A stretch of 64,000 nt of DNA. It comes from Denitrovibrio acetiphilus DSM 12809 (lineage in GTDB: Bacteria; Chrysiogenota; Deferribacteres; Deferribacterales; Geovibrionaceae). The notes under the pieces were generated by a model, which was not told the origin of the DNA, did no database searches, and saw only the letters and a program-made list of their open reading frames with translations. Made by a program: the position numbers and the translations under genes. Shown one piece after another: positions 16,798-25,511 of this stretch; the first letter of the stretch is position 1; every line of letters starts with the position of its first letter. The DNA is taken from contig NC_013943.1 in assembly GCF_000025725.1 (NCBI RefSeq), forward strand, positions 1 to 64,000. Direction: 5' to 3'.

Positions 16798-18714
16798 ATG
16801 ATATTTGCAGTATTAACACTACTCGGGCCGCTTGTTGCCTTTTTGATAAATGGTCTTCTCGGCAGAAGATACATCAAAAATCTTGCACCAATCGTTGCCA
16901 TAGCAGGTGTTAGTGTTTCCTTTGTCTGCGCTCTGATATTGTTCTACCTTGTTTCTCAAGGTTTCAGTGTAGACGGCACACTTTACACCTGGGTCGTAGC
17001 GGGTAAACTCAGTATTCCTTTTGGTATACTTGTCGATCCGCTGTCATCCATCATGCTTATAGTTGTTACAACAATCTCTCTGATGGTTCACATTTACTCC
17101 ATCGGATATATGCACGGGGATCCTGGATTCTGGAGATTCTTTACATATCTTTCAGTGTTCACACTTTCCATGCTTGTGCTTGTTCTTGGTAACAACTTCC
17201 TTATGCTCTTTGTCGGCTGGGAACTTGTGGGTCTTTCTTCGTACCTGCTTATCGGTTTCTGGTTCCACAAAAAGAGCGCAGCTGATGCATGTAAGAAAGC
17301 TTTTGTTATGAACAGAATCGGTGACTTCGGTTTCTATATCGGTCTCCTGCTGGTGATCGTTACATTTAGAAGCGTTAACTACTCCGATGCTTTCAACTCT
17401 GAAGCTATTCACCATATAAAAGAGGCGGGCTTTATGCTTTTCGGCATGAAAGTTTCCCTCATCGACCTTATGACATTCGGTCTGTTCTGCGGGGCAATGG
17501 GTAAATCTGCTCAGTTTCCTCTGCACACATGGCTTCCGGATGCTATGGAAGGTCCTACACCGGTTTCCGCTCTTATCCACGCGGCAACAATGGTTACTGC
17601 CGGTGTTTACATGGTTGCACGCTGTAACGCTCTCTTTTCTGAAGCGCACATGACATCACAGTTCATCGTGTTTGCGGGTGCTATGACAGCATTCCTCGGT
17701 GCTTCAATCGGTCTTACACAGTATGACCTTAAGAGAATTCTTGCCTACTCCACAGTATCACAGCTTGGTTATATGATCATGGCTACTGGTGTTGGGGCAT
17801 ACGTTGCTGCGATTTTCCACCTTTTCACACACGCAATGTTCAAAGGTCTTCTCTTCCTTTGCTCAGGTTCTGTTATGCATGCTATGCATGACCAGCTTGA
17901 CGTCAGGCTCATGGGTGGTCTGAAAAAGAAGATGCCTTTTACACACTGGACATACCTTATCGGTTGTATCGCCATCGCAGGTATTCCGCCTCTGGCTGGT
18001 TTCTGGTCTAAGGATGAAATCCTCGCCATGACCTTTGCAAGCGGACATAACATAGCATGGTTTGTTGGTACTGCTGTTGCAGGTATGACAGCATTCTATA
18101 TGTTCAGATCTTACTTCCTCGTGTTCCAGGGAACACCGAGAGACCAACATCTGCACGATCACGCTCACGAATCACCATTTTCAATGTGGGGACCGCTTGT
18201 GTTTCTCGCATTCCTCTCAATATTTGTGGGACTGGTATTCGGTTATCCGCTCGAAAACGGATACATACATACTTTCCTCGGACCAGTGCTTACACCTGCA
18301 CATGCGCATCCGCACCACATGGCACACTCAACAGCGACAATGCTGATGATTCTGTCTATTGCTGTGGCTGCTGCGGGTATATTTGTTTCTTATCTCTTCT
18401 ATGTTAAGAACTTCCCTGCACTGCCTGAGAAGACTGTGAAGACATTCAAGCCTCTGCACAAGTTCCTGCTTAACAAATGGTACTTCGACGAGCTTTATGA
18501 CTTCCTCTTTGTTCATCCTATCGTGATGATCTCCAACATACTCTGGAGAGCATTCGATGTAAATGTCATCGACTTCACTGTTAATGCATTCGGGCGTGTT
18601 CCGATGTGGTTCGGCGGTGTTGTAAGGCATATACAGACAGGACGTATACAGACCTATATCTTTACTATGGTCATTGGTATAATCGTCTTTGTCACAATAT
18701 TCTATACAGTGTAA
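16798..18714 (+). CDS. nuoL: NADH-quinone oxidoreductase subunit L
   Basis: Distal antiporter-like proton-pumping subunit (638 aa). Fourteen or so helices, the ion-path motifs GWELVGLSSYLLIGFW and LHTWLPDAMEGPTPVSALIHAATMV (shared with MrpA), and a long C-terminal amphipathic arm. His-rich loops lie near residues 450-510. Standard order in the operon. Confidence 0.97.
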   Translation: MIFAVLTLLGPLVAFLINGLLGRRYIKNLAPIVAIAGVSVSFVCALILFYLVSQGFSVDGTLYTWVVAGKLSIPFGILVDPLSSIMLIVVTTISLMVHIYSIGYMHGDPGFWRFFTYLSVFTLSMLVLVLGNNFLMLFVGWELVGLSSYLLIGFWFHKKSAADACKKAFVMNRIGDFGFYIGLLLVIVTFRSVNYSDAFNSEAIHHIKEAGFMLFGMKVSLIDLMTFGLFCGAMGKSAQFPLHTWLPDAMEGPTPVSALIHAATMVTAGVYMVARCNALFSEAHMTSQFIVFAGAMTAFLGASIGLTQYDLKRILAYSTVSQLGYMIMATGVGAYVAAIFHLFTHAMFKGLLFLCSGSVMHAMHDQLDVRLMGGLKKKMPFTHWTYLIGCIAIAGIPPLAGFWSKDEILAMTFASGHNIAWFVGTAVAGMTAFYMFRSYFLVFQGTPRDQHLHDHAHESPFSMWGPLVFLAFLSIFVGLVFGYPLENGYIHTFLGPVLTPAHAHPHHMAHSTATMLMILSIAVAAAGIFVSYLFYVKNFPALPEKTVKTFKPLHKFLLNKWYFDELYDFLFVHPIVMISNILWRAFDVNVIDFTVNAFGRVPMWFGGVVRHIQTGRIQTYIFTMVIGIIVFVTIFYTV

Positions 18715-18727
18715 GGGGGATGAAAAG

Positions 18728-20227
18728 ATGATGGGAAATATCCTTAGTATCCTTATTTTCTTCCCGCTGGTGGCGGCACTTTTCATCCTTATATTCTTTA
18801 GGGGCGGAAAGTCTACCATGTGGGCTGCTTTTGTGGCATCAGTGATTGAGTTCATAATAACACTGCCTCTGATGGCCAACTTTGATAAATCTAATCCCGG
18901 CATGCAGTTCGTAGAAAAACTCGACTGGATACCCGCTCTCGGCATACAGTATTCTGTGGGTGTCGATGGGATATCTATCTTAATGATTTTTCTGACAACT
19001 CTGCTGACAGCGATAGCAATACTCGGCTCATTCACATATATCCAGAAGAGGCAGAAAGAGTTCTACATAGCTATGCTTGTCCTTGAGACAGGTATGGTTG
19101 GTGTGTTCCTTGCTCTTGACTTCTTTCTCTTCTACATACTCTGGGAAGCAATGCTTATCCCAATGTATCTGATAATTGGTGTTTGGGGCGGTAAGAGAAG
19201 AATATACGCTGCTGTAAAATTCTTCCTGTATACCTTCGCAGGTTCCGTTCTTATGATGATCGCTATTATAGCGCTTTATTTCAAGCACGGTTCGATAACA
19301 GGAGAGTATACATTTGACATACTGAAGATTACTGCCCAGCACGCAAGCTATGGCATGAGTTTTCAGATGCTCATATTTGCAGCTTTCTTCCTCGGCTTTG
19401 CTATAAAAGTACCGATGTTCCCACTGCATACATGGCTCCCTGACGCACACGTTGAGGCGCCTACAGCAGGATCTGTTATCCTTGCTGGTGTACTGCTTAA
19501 GATGGGTACTTACGGTATGCTGAGATTCTGTCTGCCTATGACGCCCCTCGCATCTATCAAGCTGATGCCGTTCGTTGCTGTGATGTCTGTTATAGCGATA
19601 ATATACGGTGCTCTTGTTGCGATGGTGCAGAAAGACATCAAAAAACTTGTTGCATACTCATCTGTTTCACACATGGGTTTTGTAACACTCGGTATATATG
19701 CTCTTAACCAATCCGGTATTGAAGGCGGTATCCTCCAGATGTTTAATCACGGTATTATTACCGGAGCGCTCTTCCTTCTGATCGGTCTGGTCTATGAAAG
19801 AACGCATACAAGGGAGATAGCTGACTATGGTGGCATCGCTAAGAGCGTACCTGTGTTTGCTACAATCTTCCTTATCTTTACTATGGGCTCTATAGGGCTT
19901 CCGTCTATGGGTGCATTTATCGGTGAATTCCTCGTGCTTGTGGGCGCGTTTCAGGCTTTTTCCGACTGGGCAATCCTCGCTGCAATAGGTGTGATTTTCT
20001 CCGCCGTTTATATGCTGTGGGTTTTCCAGCGTGTATTCTATCAGTCACTTAATACTAAGTGGGAAAAACTGAAAGACATGAACCTGAGAGAAGTAATATA
20101 CATCTTCCCTCTGCTCATAATAGTGTTCTGGGTTGGTATGTATCCTGAGACTTTCACTAACTACATGCACGCAAGTGTACAACATCTCGTCGACCACATG
20201 CAGTCTGCTGCAGTGGCGATGAAGTAA
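18728..20227 (+). CDS. nuoM: NADH-quinone oxidoreductase subunit M
   Basis: Second antiporter-like subunit (499 aa from this start). It shows LWEAMLIPMYLIIGVWGG with the key TM5 Glu, and PLHTWLPDAHVEAPTAGSV with the transport Lys nearby. The start at 18728 follows AAGGGGGATG at good spacing; an upstream in-frame start at 18689 would lie inside nuoL. Confidence 0.96.
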   Translation: MMGNILSILIFFPLVAALFILIFFRGGKSTMWAAFVASVIEFIITLPLMANFDKSNPGMQFVEKLDWIPALGIQYSVGVDGISILMIFLTTLLTAIAILGSFTYIQKRQKEFYIAMLVLETGMVGVFLALDFFLFYILWEAMLIPMYLIIGVWGGKRRIYAAVKFFLYTFAGSVLMMIAIIALYFKHGSITGEYTFDILKITAQHASYGMSFQMLIFAAFFLGFAIKVPMFPLHTWLPDAHVEAPTAGSVILAGVLLKMGTYGMLRFCLPMTPLASIKLMPFVAVMSVIAIIYGALVAMVQKDIKKLVAYSSVSHMGFVTLGIYALNQSGIEGGILQMFNHGIITGALFLLIGLVYERTHTREIADYGGIAKSVPVFATIFLIFTMGSIGLPSMGAFIGEFLVLVGAFQAFSDWAILAAIGVIFSAVYMLWVFQRVFYQSLNTKWEKLKDMNLREVIYIFPLLIIVFWVGMYPETFTNYMHASVQHLVDHMQSAAVAMK

Positions 20228-20243
20228 GGGGAGGTTAAAAGAT

Positions 20244-21683
20244 ATGTCACCACAAGGAATATTAAATCTTCTGTCTATTTACCCAGAAGTAATAATGACC
20301 GTGTTTGGACTTGTGCTTGTCGTGCTTGATGTCATGACAAAGGACGAGAAGAAATCCATGGTCGGATACTTCGGGATAGCGTTTATAATAATTACCGTGC
20401 TTATTTCCTGGCCGCCGGTTGGGAAAAAATTCCTCGGTTTCGGGAACATGGTAATGTGGGACTCGTACTCTTTTGTGTTCTTTCTGATTTTCGGTATAGC
20501 ATACACACTTACAGCCCTTGGCTCTGTGAGCTATCTGAAAGAAAACGGAATACTCAAAGGCGAGTTCTATTCGATACTGTTTTTCAGTATCATCGGAATG
20601 ATGTTCATGGTTTCAGCATTTGACCTGACAGTGTTCTACGCTGGTATGGAAACAATGGCGATCTCCATGTACATAATGGCTGGATTCAATAAAAAGTGTG
20701 TAAGGTCTACAGAGGCTGGTATTAAGTACTTCATTATTGGTGCTTTCTCATCCGGTATCTTTCTGTACGGGCTTACATTTGTATATGGCTCAACCGGCTC
20801 TATGAACTATCTTGAGATTGCAGCTGCACTTAAGGGCGGAGCTGCAGACCTTACAACATTTAAGTTTGGTCTTGTTCTCATGCTTGCCGGTTTTGCTTTT
20901 AAAATCTCTGCTGTACCTTTTCACATGTGGGCTCCTGATGTTTATCAGGGAGCGCCAACACCTGCTTCAGGTTTTATGACAGTGGCTCCGAAAGCCGCTG
21001 CTATGGGTGCACTGATAAGATTTTGCTGGATAGCACTTGAACCTGTGAGCGGTATGTGGGGGATGTTCTTCTCCATACTCGCTGTGCTGACTATGACATA
21101 TGGTAACCTTGTTGCTCTTGCTCAGAATAATGTCAAGAGGATGCTCGGTTACTCTGCCATAGCTCATGCCGGATTTATGCTGATAGGTCTTGTTTCTATG
21201 AACCCTGAAGGTTACCAGTCTGTTGCATTATATGCGATAATCTATGCCTTTATGAACATAGGAGCATTTACCCTGCTGGGACTCGTTAAGAACAAAGGTA
21301 TGATTGACGATGAGAGGATCGAAAGTTTTGCTGGTCTTTCCAAAAAGAACCCTATGTATGCTCTTGGTATGCTTATCTTTATGTTCTCACTCGCAGGTAT
21401 ACCGCCCCTTGCGGGATTTATCGGTAAATTTCAGATCCTTATGGCTGCTATGAAAGCCGAGCTGTACTGGCTCGCTATCATCGGCGGCCTTAACAGTGCA
21501 CTTGCATGTTACTACTACATGCGTGTCACAATTTACATGTACTTCAAAGAGCCGGAGTACGAAGTGGATGCAACCGTTAGCCGCTCTGCATTTATCACCT
21601 CCTTCATCGGGGCAGTGATGGTGCTTGCGATAGGTTTCTTCCCATCGTTCTTTGTCAACCTTGTGAAGACACTGCTGGTGTAG
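20244..21683 (+). CDS. nuoN: NADH-quinone oxidoreductase subunit N
   Basis: Third antiporter-like subunit (479 aa). Features: the TM5 segment ETMAISMYIMAGF with its Glu, and FHMWAPDVYQGAPTPASGF, the NuoN form of the conserved TM7-8 motif. It closes the 14-gene complex I set; a ferritin-like gene follows 9 bp later. Confidence 0.97.
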   Translation: MSPQGILNLLSIYPEVIMTVFGLVLVVLDVMTKDEKKSMVGYFGIAFIIITVLISWPPVGKKFLGFGNMVMWDSYSFVFFLIFGIAYTLTALGSVSYLKENGILKGEFYSILFFSIIGMMFMVSAFDLTVFYAGMETMAISMYIMAGFNKKCVRSTEAGIKYFIIGAFSSGIFLYGLTFVYGSTGSMNYLEIAAALKGGAADLTTFKFGLVLMLAGFAFKISAVPFHMWAPDVYQGAPTPASGFMTVAPKAAAMGALIRFCWIALEPVSGMWGMFFSILAVLTMTYGNLVALAQNNVKRMLGYSAIAHAGFMLIGLVSMNPEGYQSVALYAIIYAFMNIGAFTLLGLVKNKGMIDDERIESFAGLSKKNPMYALGMLIFMFSLAGIPPLAGFIGKFQILMAAMKAELYWLAIIGGLNSALACYYYMRVTIYMYFKEPEYEVDATVSRSAFITSFIGAVMVLAIGFFPSFFVNLVKTLLV

Positions 21684-21692
21684 GAGAGTTAA

Positions 21693-22154
21693 ATGGAAGC
21701 AACAGTTGTAGAGGCTTTGAAAGAAGCCGCACAGAAAGAACAGCTTACTTATGACTTCTATGAGAAACTTCTCTCACTTGTATCTGAGCTGAGTGCCAAA
21801 AAGATCATTCAGGAGCTTATGGATACAAAGCAGAGGTTTAAGAAGGATATAGAAGACTCTATCATGTGTGGATGCCTCGATAAACTGGGGCTCGACTCAA
21901 CATGTAAGCTTAGAGACCTTGGTATAGGCAAAACAGGACATTCTGAGGTCGTTAAACCTGACCTGAATGTTCAGGAACTCCTTCTTATTGCTATCAGGCA
22001 CGAAGATACTTCAATGAAGTTCTATGAGAAGATGGCAGAGAAGTTTGCTGGTTCAGAAGCTGGTGAGGCTTTCACCAGACTTGCTTATGACGTTGCCTGT
22101 CACAAGAAAGACATACAGTACATCTATGATGATATTGTAAATATCGAGAATTAA
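21693..22154 (+). CDS. Ferritin-like/rubrerythrin-fold protein
   Basis: A 153-residue four-helix protein of the ferritin/rubrerythrin superfamily, 9 bp after nuoN and before the operon terminator, so presumably co-transcribed with complex I. Helix 1 keeps E16 and helix 3 keeps E104 followed by FY. Helix 4 keeps H137 but has V134 where Glu is expected. Helix 2 lacks the usual ExxH (T45/K46, F49). With half the ligands, a classical diiron site looks unlikely. Three cysteines (C59, C61, C71) lie in the central loop. A role in oxygen or peroxide defence, or in complex I assembly, is only a guess. Confidence 0.65.
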   Translation: MEATVVEALKEAAQKEQLTYDFYEKLLSLVSELSAKKIIQELMDTKQRFKKDIEDSIMCGCLDKLGLDSTCKLRDLGIGKTGHSEVVKPDLNVQELLLIAIRHEDTSMKFYEKMAEKFAGSEAGEAFTRLAYDVACHKKDIQYIYDDIVNIEN

Positions 22155-22180
22155 GAGTAACTGCTCTTTAGATATTAAAA

Positions 22181-22209
22181 TGGCCGCCTTTTACGGGCGG
22201 CCTTTTTTT
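22181..22209 (+). terminator. Terminator of the nuo operon
   Basis: Perfect stem GGCCGCC (22182-22188) / GGCGGCC (22196-22202) with a 7-base loop and seven T residues. It ends the run that starts at nuoA. Confidence 0.95.
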
Positions 22210-22216
22210 ATGCGGT

Positions 22217-22468
22217 CGAAGACAGGACACCACGCATTTATGCGTGGATGAATGAGCTAATCGCAGCTTTAGAGCTTATGGGTCATTGCGGGGAATGTAA
22301 TGACGAAGCGATCTCAGGAACAATTACCGAGTCCAGTGAATGCCACAGCCCTGCGGGCTTCGCAGTGACGTATTTTGCATATGCTCTAGCTGTGACAACT
22401 AAGTTGTAACTTCGTGTGTTAAGTACGTGCAAAGCAATACAACCGCGGGGTGCTCCGTGGAAATCTAC
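22217..22468 (+). repeat. Dispersed repeat, copy B
   Basis: Full-length copy of the family seen at 1487, 31373 and 41773. It opens with a hairpin CCACGCAT-tt-ATGCGTGG (22230-22247) and closes with a similar CCGCGG/CCGTGG hairpin. The core carries GTCATTGCGGGGAATG and GCCACAGCCCTGCGGGC. It starts 8 bases after the T-tract of the nuo terminator. Confidence 0.9.
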
Positions 22469-22580
22469 GCGTATATATACCAAAAATAATATTTAAGCAC
22501 TATTTGAAATTTAACTGTACGTAACCGTAAGTATGATGCAGATCACTGTCACCCTAGGTTACCTGTTAGCTATCTATCAA
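22469..22580. other. Remainder of the nuo/SIMPL gap
   Basis: The rest of the 426-bp gap beyond terminator and repeat is AT-rich. GTAACC and GGTTAC recur in inverted order about 40 bases apart near 22520-22565. I see no gene or clear terminator here. Confidence 0.4.
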
Positions 22581-23270
22581 TTATTTGCATATCAGCATGA
22601 ATTCAGCAGATACTGATGTTTCAGAATTCTTTTTATCCGGAGAGCTTGTGTCAAAAGAAGCTTTAGCTGAGCGCATTACAGGAGCCATTTCAAAAGGCAT
22701 GTTGTCTGACGCGCCGGAAAATGTTATTGCAGACGGCTCGCAATTCTTTTTAGTTGACCTGCTGTAAGCAGTTGCAACTGCGCCTATCTGGGTAATCAAT
22801 TCATTTTTAAGACCCTGCCTTGCAGCATCTATAATAGATTTACTCACGGTCCAGTTCACAGGGGACACTGAAATGTCAAAGGTGTTATCGTTCTCCGCCA
22901 CTGAGTTTATGTCGTTGAGAAGCTTGTTATAGGGCTTCATGTTGTTGAACTCACAAGGCACATATATGTATCCTGAAAAGCCGTCGTCGTGACGAATTGA
23001 GTCCTGATACCGGTATTTAGGGGTGACACGATAGCTGTTAAATGTGCAGATTTCACTGTAATTTTTGACAACAGAAGCTATCTGTTCCATTTTGGCAATG
23101 GCGGTTGCAAAGGTTTCGGATGTCGCAGATACCGTTATAGTTGAAACCATAGTATCCGGAGCAACTGAATCTGTAACAGTCAGGGTGTCGTTAATGCGGA
23201 GCGGCATGTCCCCCGCAAAGGTTGTTGATCCTGCCGCTAAAGATAAAGCCAGAACTAAAAATAATCTCAT
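22581..23270 (-). CDS. Periplasmic SIMPL (DUF541) domain protein
   Basis: Exported protein of 229 aa: a signal peptide (MRLFLVLALSLAAGSTTFA, cut near residue 19) and a SIMPL-type region with the family's rhythm, short strands followed by the helix ATAIAKMEQIASVVK. Its molecular function is unknown. The start at 23270 has GAGGTG 4 bases upstream. An ATG at 23282 overlaps the preceding stop as ATGA and would add four residues. Last gene of a three-gene leftward cassette. Confidence 0.65.
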   Translation of the reverse strand: MRLFLVLALSLAAGSTTFAGDMPLRINDTLTVTDSVAPDTMVSTITVSATSETFATAIAKMEQIASVVKNYSEICTFNSYRVTPKYRYQDSIRHDDGFSGYIYVPCEFNNMKPYNKLLNDINSVAENDNTFDISVSPVNWTVSKSIIDAARQGLKNELITQIGAVATAYSRSTKKNCEPSAITFSGASDNMPFEMAPVMRSAKASFDTSSPDKKNSETSVSAEFMLICK

Positions 23271-23278
23271 AATGCACC

Positions 23279-23734
23279 TCATTCGTATGTTTTACCATTA
23301 TATTTCAAAACTCTATTATCTACTTTAATATCTTTGTAACCAAGTGTAGCAGTCTCCAAAACCTGCATGTTAAATGAACTGATACGAGGCAGATCCTTTA
23401 GAACATCATAGCTGTAATCATTCTTCACATAGATATAAAGCGGGTACGTTCCATCTTCTCTGAATTTCCTATGATTAATTGTTGCTATTACGTCCTCTCT
23501 GCCGTCATTGTTAAGGTCTGCCCCTGCGGAGAGGAAGTCTGATTCCTGCGGGCGCAGCAACTCAGGAGTAAGGGACAGCTGTATTTTAACTGATTGGGTA
23601 TAGGCGTATCTTTCAATAAGGGTGTGGTGGTGTATTCTGTCATAGTAAAAGTCACTTTGAGGGCTGAACCTGTGGTTTGCCGGCGCACATGCCAACACTG
23701 AAGATAAAAGTACAATCGAAATAATCACACGCAT
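23279..23734 (-). CDS. Putative lipoprotein, unknown function
   Basis: A 151-residue exported protein with a lipoprotein-like signal (MRVIISIVLLSSVLAC), lipid-modified Cys at residue 16. A DLNNDGRED segment (about 75-83) resembles a calcium-binding loop of the DxNxDGxxD type, followed by short beta-rich sequence. I recognise no family. The start at 23734 follows GGAGG at good spacing; an in-frame ATG at 23746 lies upstream. Its stop abuts or overlaps the SIMPL gene, so the two are probably co-expressed. Confidence 0.6.
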   Translation of the reverse strand: MRVIISIVLLSSVLACAPANHRFSPQSDFYYDRIHHHTLIERYAYTQSVKIQLSLTPELLRPQESDFLSAGADLNNDGREDVIATINHRKFREDGTYPLYIYVKNDYSYDVLKDLPRISSFNMQVLETATLGYKDIKVDNRVLKYNGKTYE

Positions 23735-23774
23735 AAAAGCCTCCATAAAATATCAGACAACCGAAGCTCAGAAA

Positions 23775-24299
23775 TTACTCCAGCGACATATCTCCGTTTT
23801 CTATCTCCTGAAAAGCTTCATCCGCTCTTTTATGAGTGAGTTCATGCTTAATAGTTTCTATACGCTCCTTCTGATAGGCAAGAATAGTTTTTTTGTCTAT
23901 GCACCCTTTGACAAAGGCAGTTTTGACGTCCAGGTCATAGTCAATATTCAAAAACTGCATGTTCTTACGGATAAACACAGGTGCGTCCTTGTCATTTTTA
24001 AACATACTCACAAAAGTTTTTTCTTTCGGATCTTTGAGGCTCTTGTATTTATCCTGAATGGTGGCTTCGAGGATATAAGATAATTCATTTTCCATCTTCG
24101 GATAAGTATAATTCTTAGCCTTATCTATAGCTTCCAATCCTCCGGACTGATGATCAAACACGCACACCTGAGCTTCAACGGGCTGCATATACCAACTCGG
24201 TGCACCTTCAATATTAATTTTAACCTGAGAGATCATATATGATTTAAAAAGGAAAGCTGCAAGGGACTTTAAGATAGCAATTCCGATGGTTTCGATCAT
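23775..24299 (-). CDS. Conserved-looking membrane-anchored protein
   Basis: 174 aa from the ATG at 24299, chosen for the CAGGAG site 7 bases upstream; the frame is open to 24395. A hydrophobic helix at 4-18 (TIGIAILKSLAAFLF) is not a typical cleaved signal. It is followed by GAPSWYMQP, a Pro-x-Trp motif reminiscent of LPP20-type envelope proteins, then a helical, lysine-rich C-terminal half. The resemblance is weak and I assign no function. First gene of the cassette with the lipoprotein and SIMPL genes. Confidence 0.55.
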   Translation of the reverse strand: MIETIGIAILKSLAAFLFKSYMISQVKINIEGAPSWYMQPVEAQVCVFDHQSGGLEAIDKAKNYTYPKMENELSYILEATIQDKYKSLKDPKEKTFVSMFKNDKDAPVFIRKNMQFLNIDYDLDVKTAFVKGCIDKKTILAYQKERIETIKHELTHKRADEAFQEIENGDMSLE

Positions 24300-24408
24300 A
24301 TCTATGCTCCTGAGGTCATTACTAATGTAAGGATAACATGCAGATTGACTGAAAGCAGGGTAATAATAACTGATGGCTGGAACTAAAGCGTTCAAGCGGA
24401 GAATCTAT

Positions 24409-24432
24409 AAAAAATACGAAGTAGTATTTAGC
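24409..24432 (-). terminator. Possible terminator of def
   Basis: On the minus strand AAATAC pairs with GTATTT around TACTTC and runs into a T-tract, about 35 bases after the def stop. The stem is short and AT-rich. Confidence 0.4.
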
Positions 24433-24463
24433 TGCAAGTAGCTAATAGATATAAGTACGATAA

Positions 24464-24991
24464 CTATTTAGTACCAGTTACAACATAGTCACCGTCTGCG
24501 ATGCGTCTTTTGATAGTTTTCTTTAGTGTGTCTTTCTTATATGACGGTAGCCTGTCTATGAAAAGAACACCGTCCAGATGATCGATTTCATGCTGGAAAG
24601 CTCTTGCGAGGAAACCTTCCGCCTCCATAGTGTACGGCTTCCCGTTTTCATCCATAGCCTTAACTGTGACTTTTTCGGCACGGCGTACTGGTTCGTATTC
24701 GCCAGGAATACTTAAGCATCCTTCCTCGCCGACCTGTTCACCTTCAGCAGAAATAATTTCAGGGTTTATGACACGAAGAAGCATCCCTTCATTCTCTCCG
24801 GCAGAAGTATCAATGACAATAAGTCTTTTACTGATCCCTACCTGGGGGGCTGCAAGACCGACACCACTTCTGGCATGCATAGTCTCAACCATATTGTCCA
24901 GCAGCTCAGTAATTGACTCATCTATGCTATCCACAGGTTCGGCTTTAATGCGTAAAACCTTATCTGGAAATGTTTTAACTTCAAGAATCAT
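24464..24991 (-). CDS. def: Peptide deformylase
   Basis: Removes the N-formyl group from nascent proteins. All three metal-site motifs are present: GVGLAAPQVG (43-52), EEGCLSIPG (88-96) with the Cys ligand, and QHEIDHLDG (132-140) with two His ligands and the catalytic Glu. 175 aa, normal for the type with a C-terminal helix. A single gene between the envelope cassette and the DciA-like gene. Confidence 0.97.
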   Translation of the reverse strand: MILEVKTFPDKVLRIKAEPVDSIDESITELLDNMVETMHARSGVGLAAPQVGISKRLIVIDTSAGENEGMLLRVINPEIISAEGEQVGEEGCLSIPGEYEPVRRAEKVTVKAMDENGKPYTMEAEGFLARAFQHEIDHLDGVLFIDRLPSYKKDTLKKTIKRRIADGDYVVTGTK

Positions 24992-25067
24992 GTTTCCTCC
25001 ATGATGATAAAATAATTCATATCAAGAAAGTGTAAACAAAAAATTGTATTTGAATTTACATATTAAA

Positions 25068-25511
25068 TCAGCAGTTGAGATAGTCGTCAAGTGTGTAAAC
25101 AGTAAAATAAGCATAAATTGCTTTGCGTAGGGAATTACGTAGATCCTCATTTTCTACTGTTTCAATGAGCTTATCAGCGAATTTCTTTTCCTTTTCGGAC
25201 ATCTCTTTCCGTTTATGAATTGCTTTTGCTGCTTCAGATTGTTTTTTTGCTTTGTAGAAAAAGTTTATGTTAGATATCTCGAGCCCTTGCTGATTAAGTC
25301 TGCTTATGAGCTCGCCCTTTAAAAATCCAATTTCTGAAAGCCATGTCTGGTCATGGACAGCGACATTCAGCACACCGTCTTTTGTGCTTCCAACGGTTGT
25401 GAGGAAAGCAATTGAGTCGCCTGCGCAGTCGTTCCACACCTTCTTGGTTTTAAGGTAAGACTGAAAGTTACCGGGTATCGAGCCGGGGAGTATCTCAGAG
25501 AGTTTCTTCAT
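25068..25511 (-). CDS. DUF721/DciA-like protein
   Basis: 147 aa. The N-terminal 90 residues fit the DUF721 (DciA) domain: VWNDCAGDSIAFLTT, then VLNVAVHDQTWLSEIGFLKGELISRLN. DciA loads the replicative helicase in bacteria that lack DnaC/DnaI. A lysine-rich helix follows. The start lies inside the 3' end of obgE (17-bp overlap), so translation is probably coupled. Confidence 0.75.
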   Translation of the reverse strand: MKKLSEILPGSIPGNFQSYLKTKKVWNDCAGDSIAFLTTVGSTKDGVLNVAVHDQTWLSEIGFLKGELISRLNQQGLEISNINFFYKAKKQSEAAKAIHKRKEMSEKEKKFADKLIETVENEDLRNSLRKAIYAYFTVYTLDDYLNC

